Shown here: positions 61,958 to 64,000 of the stretch, in pieces
Layout: the number at the start of each line of letters is the position of its first letter
Position numbering within the stretch: position 1 is the stretch's first letter
Assembly (NCBI RefSeq): GCF_003688405.1
Contig: NZ_REFC01000014.1
Coordinates: 1 to 64,000 of the forward strand
Direction of reading: 5' to 3'
Length of the DNA stretch: 64,000 nt
Origin: Ulvibacter antarcticus
GTDB taxonomy: Bacteria > Bacteroidota > Bacteroidia > Flavobacteriales > Flavobacteriaceae
Position numbers and translations under genes: made by a program
Notes under the pieces: generated by a model
Database searches by the model: none
Told to the model about the DNA's origin: nothing
The model's input: only the letters and a program-made list of their open reading frames with translations

Positions 61958-61969
61958 ATTGCTCAAAAT
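61929..61969. terminator. Perfect 19-bp inverted repeat straddling the paaZ stop
   Basis: ATTTTGAGCAATTTAATCT (61929-61947) and AGATTAAATTGCTCAAAAT (61951-61969) are exact reverse complements with a 3-nt AAA loop. The stop codon (61955-61957) is within the right arm. No long U-tract follows, so it may stabilise or process the mRNA rather than act as a classic terminator. Confidence 0.7.
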
Positions 61970-61996
61970 TCCCGCAAAAGCGGGAATCTCATGAAC
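61968..61996 (+). repeat. Family 2 repeat upstream of the GIY-YIG gene
   Basis: ATTCCCGC AAAA GCGGGAAT stem plus CTCATGAAC. Same tail as copies at 51359 and 52265. Confidence 0.88.
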
Positions 61997-62076
61997 TTTA
62001 ACGTAATTTAATAACATGAGTTTATAGTTTATTAGATTAAGTTCGAATAAATATTTTAATTATATCTAAAACAGAA

Positions 62077-62358
62077 ATGAAATGGAGCGTATGAATAATT
62101 ACAAACAAACCAGATGGAGTGCTGTACATCGGATCGACCAAAGATTTAAGAAGAAGAATAGATCAACATAAAAGGAAAGTCCATCCTTCAGCTTTTTCAG
62201 CTCGTTATAATTTAGACAAATTAGTGTTTTTTGAAAATTTTGAAACTAAAGAAGAATCATTAAAAAGAGAAGCTCAATTAAAGAAATGGAATCGTGATTG
62301 GAAAATTCGATTAATTGAAGAAATAAACCCAGAATGGAATGAATTACATTCAATATAA
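62077..62358 (+). pseudogene. GIY-YIG nuclease-family gene broken by an in-frame TGA
   Basis: Starting at ATG 62077, MKWSV is followed by TGA (62092-62094) and then in the same frame IITNKPDGVLYIGSTKDLRRRIDQHKRKV to a stop at 62358. In intact relatives this place reads VYIITNKPDGVLYIG, so the stop replaces the Tyr of the GIY half of the active site. The rest, YIGS, Arg in RRRI and the C-terminal KKWNRDWK block, is intact. Without readthrough only a fragment from GTG 62119 could be made, lacking the GIY strand. Flanked by family 2 repeats at 61968 and 62406/62442. Confidence 0.9.
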
Positions 62359-62405
62359 ATTATTTAATCTGAATAATACTAAATTCTAGTTTAACAATCA
62401 AAAGA

Positions 62406-62470
62406 TACCCGCCTGCGCGATAATTGAAATTTAGTTTATTAATCAAAAGATACCCGCCTGCGCGGGTAAT
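62406..62470 (+). repeat. Two tandem family 2-type repeats (ACCCGCCTGCGCG) downstream of the GIY-YIG gene
   Basis: AATCAAAAGATACCCGCCTGCGCG occurs at about 62396-62419 and again at about 62434-62464, the second completing the stem with GGGT. The tandem copy produces a direct repeat of about 39 bp. The open frame through it joins the next gene but is not protein-like. Confidence 0.85.
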
Positions 62471-62474
62471 AAAT

Positions 62475-63227
62475 ATGACACAACCTTACGTAAAACAAAA
62501 CATAGAAAAAGGAATTTCAACCATTGAATTCTTTCATCCGGCGCATAATAGTTTGCCAGGTGATATATTGGCTAAATTGGTGGATGAGATCAACAGTGCT
62601 GGAGAGAATGACGAAGTAAAAGTAATCATTTTAAAAAGTGGTGGAGAGCGCACTTTTTGTGCAGGAGCCAGCTTTAGTGAGTTGATCAATATCAACGATG
62701 CAGAAACAGGTCGCGTATTTTTTAGTGGCTTTGCCAATGTGATAAATGCGATGAGAAAATGCCCGAAATTCATAATCGGACGTATACAAGGAAAGACCGT
62801 GGGAGGTGGTGTAGGAGTAGCTTCCGCAACCGATTATTGTATGGCTTCGAAGTTTGCTGCTATTAAATTAAGTGAGTTGAATGTAGGCATCGGACCTTTC
62901 GTGGTTGGACCGGCTGTACAGAGAAAGTTAGGGTTAACAGGAATGTCGCAAATCGCGATTGACGCAAATACCTTCTATGATGCCGAATGGGCACGTCAGA
63001 AAGGATTATATGCGCAGGTTTTCGAATCGACCGAAGCGTTGGACGAAGGAGTTCAGGCTTTTGCAGAAAATTTATGCGATTATAACCCAGAAGCTATGAG
63101 AGAAATGAAAAAGATCATGTGGGAAGGCACTGAAGATTGGGATACCTTATTGGCTGAACGCGCCGTGATTAGTGGAAGATTGGTGCTTTCAGAATTTACG
63201 AAAGAAACACTGAAGAGATTTAAATAA
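62475..63227 (+). CDS. Enoyl-CoA hydratase/isomerase (second crotonase of the paa locus)
   Basis: 250 residues from ATG 62475 (MTQPYVKQNIEKGISTIEFFHP); the upstream frame from 62424 is repeat sequence. GERTFCAGASFSELI near 55, IIGRIQGKTVGGGVGVASATDYCMAS near 100 and LSELNVGIGPFVVGPAVQRKLG near 135. Glu/Asp positions differ from the paaG product, with GIGPFVVG in place of PDSAG. It probably covers the paaF hydratase step, by elimination and position; not certain. Confidence 0.9.
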   Translation: MTQPYVKQNIEKGISTIEFFHPAHNSLPGDILAKLVDEINSAGENDEVKVIILKSGGERTFCAGASFSELININDAETGRVFFSGFANVINAMRKCPKFIIGRIQGKTVGGGVGVASATDYCMASKFAAIKLSELNVGIGPFVVGPAVQRKLGLTGMSQIAIDANTFYDAEWARQKGLYAQVFESTEALDEGVQAFAENLCDYNPEAMREMKKIMWEGTEDWDTLLAERAVISGRLVLSEFTKETLKRFK

Positions 63228-63337
63228 CATTTGGTATTTGGTAGATATAGTGAGTAGAAATAGAAAATGATATTTGTATCAATTTAATACTCACAAAATT
63301 AACTAACAACTATTAACTAGAGACTAACAATTAAAAA

Positions 63338-63943
63338 ATGATTTATTCATTCAAAGGACATATACCTGTAATACACGAATCTAGTTTCGTGCATCCATTG
63401 GCAGCAGTGACCGGGAATGTGATCATTGGTAAAAACTGTTATATCGGACCCGGTGCAGCCATTCGTGGGGATTGGGGTGAGATTATTTTGGAAGATGGCG
63501 TGAACGTTCAGGAGAACTGCACGGTACATATGTTTCCGGGAAAATCGATCGTTTTGAAGGAAGGTGCGCATGTTGGACATGGAGCAGTAATTCACGGTGC
63601 TAATCTAGGTCGGAATTGTCTCGTCGGAATGAATAGCGTGATCATGGATGATGCAGAAATTGGAGATGAGTGTATCGTAGGTGCCATGGCATTCGTAAAG
63701 GCAGAAACGGTATTTTCGAAGCGAACATTGATTGTTGGAAACCCTGCAAAAGTGGTCAAGGAAATTTCAGATGAAATGATAGCCTGGAAAACAGCGGGAA
63801 CAAGATTATATCAGCAATTACCAACTGATTGCCATGAAAGTTTGAGGGAAGTAGAGCCATTACGTGAGATTCCGAAGCACAGACCAATTCAAGAGGATTT
63901 TTATAAGACATTGGAAGAATTCAGAATTCAGAATAAAGAATAA
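63338..63943 (+). CDS. paaY: PaaY, gamma-carbonic-anhydrase-like thioesterase
   Basis: 201 residues. Left-handed beta-helix hexapeptide repeats (VIIGKNCYIGPGAAIRGDWGEIILEDGVNVQENCTVHM) with His ligands in VHMFPG, HVGHGAVIH, typical of the gamma-CA family; the C-terminal helix HESLREVEPLREIP is typical of PaaY. PaaY hydrolyses pathway-blocking CoA esters in known systems. Last gene seen; sequence ends 57 bp later without another start. Confidence 0.93.
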   Translation: MIYSFKGHIPVIHESSFVHPLAAVTGNVIIGKNCYIGPGAAIRGDWGEIILEDGVNVQENCTVHMFPGKSIVLKEGAHVGHGAVIHGANLGRNCLVGMNSVIMDDAEIGDECIVGAMAFVKAETVFSKRTLIVGNPAKVVKEISDEMIAWKTAGTRLYQQLPTDCHESLREVEPLREIPKHRPIQEDFYKTLEEFRIQNKE

Positions 63944-64000
63944 AGAAGAAACACTATCACTTCGAGTGATTTCAAAAGGACTAAAAGGAGTTTTGAAATA

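Noticed and set aside
62077-62094. Sequencing error as the reason for the TGA in the GIY-YIG gene
   Set aside because: Not excluded, but the replaced Tyr codon needs two changes, so a genuine mutation is more likely than a single-base error.
62424-62474. N-terminal extension of the second crotonase
   Set aside because: It translates a family 2-type repeat (RYPPARV) and the normal start is at 62475.
1-64000. tRNA, rRNA or CRISPR genes
   Set aside because: No cloverleaf-like or rRNA-like segments noticed by eye; a tRNAscan/Rfam run would be decisive.

Overview
The window is a low-GC chromosomal segment from a member of the Bacteroidota, almost certainly family Flavobacteriaceae. The evidence is a type IX secretion (T9SS) cargo with a gliding-motility type C-terminal domain next to a PorP/SprF protein, GLPGLI-family proteins, SusC/CarboxypepD_reg-type outer-membrane receptors, DUF5686 and 2TM-domain proteins, and repeated matches to the Bacteroidota -7 promoter element TAnnTTTG with few Shine-Dalgarno sequences. 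No rRNA, tRNA, prophage or CRISPR array was found.

Layout. 1-6344: 3' part of a giant repeat-rich T9SS cargo, its PorP/SprF partner and an OmpA/PD40 protein. 6414-10631: four small paralogous lipoproteins surrounding a divergent DNA-repair-like cassette (radical SAM protein plus TIGR03915-type protein) and an XRE-S24 LexA-like repressor, with a perfect 15-bp inverted repeat between them. 10750-16460: DUF2461 protein, waaA, a DegT-type aminotransferase, galE, a small orphan ORF between hairpins, fabD. 16541-25479 (mostly minus strand): fructosamine-kinase-like protein, 2TM protein and folA, class V aminotransferase, bifunctional nuclease, CNT nucleoside transporter with a periplasmic N-terminal domain, thyA, TonB-like protein, etfBA. 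25964-31522: pdhB, DUF5686 protein, M23-like protein. 31846-38137: a phosphate cluster (soluble pyrophosphatase, membrane pyrophosphatase, App1-like phosphatase, polyphosphate kinase). 38261-45206: deoxynucleoside kinase, a possible beta-propeller protein, two GLPGLI proteins with a TonB-type receptor, DUF4230. 45241-48037: a DUF559 nuclease-like gene embedded in repeats, rhodanese, aromatic amino acid hydroxylase. 48213-63943: a phenylacetate (paa) catabolic locus: TetR regulator, paaEABCD (ring epoxidase), paaG, paaH, paaI, paaJ, paaZ, a second hydratase and paaY.

Pathway logic of the paa locus. PaaABCE with PaaD epoxidises phenylacetyl-CoA, PaaG isomerises it to the oxepin, PaaZ opens and oxidises the ring, and PaaF/PaaH/PaaJ carry out beta-oxidation to acetyl-CoA and succinyl-CoA. 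PaaI and PaaY are thioesterase-type rescue enzymes. No phenylacetate-CoA ligase (paaK) lies in the window. A 16-bp perfect palindrome overlapping the paaE promoter is a good TetR/PaaR operator candidate.

Most unusual aspect. From about 45 kb to 62.5 kb nearly every gene junction carries a short palindromic repeat from one of at least five families. Some copies are read through in frame inside proteins (the hydroxylase and the PaaC N-terminus). Two families immediately flank small stand-alone nuclease-type genes: a DUF559 gene, and a GIY-YIG gene broken by an in-frame TGA. This resembles REP/RAYT-type systems but with nuclease-family genes in place of a transposase, and it is the best candidate for an under-described system here.
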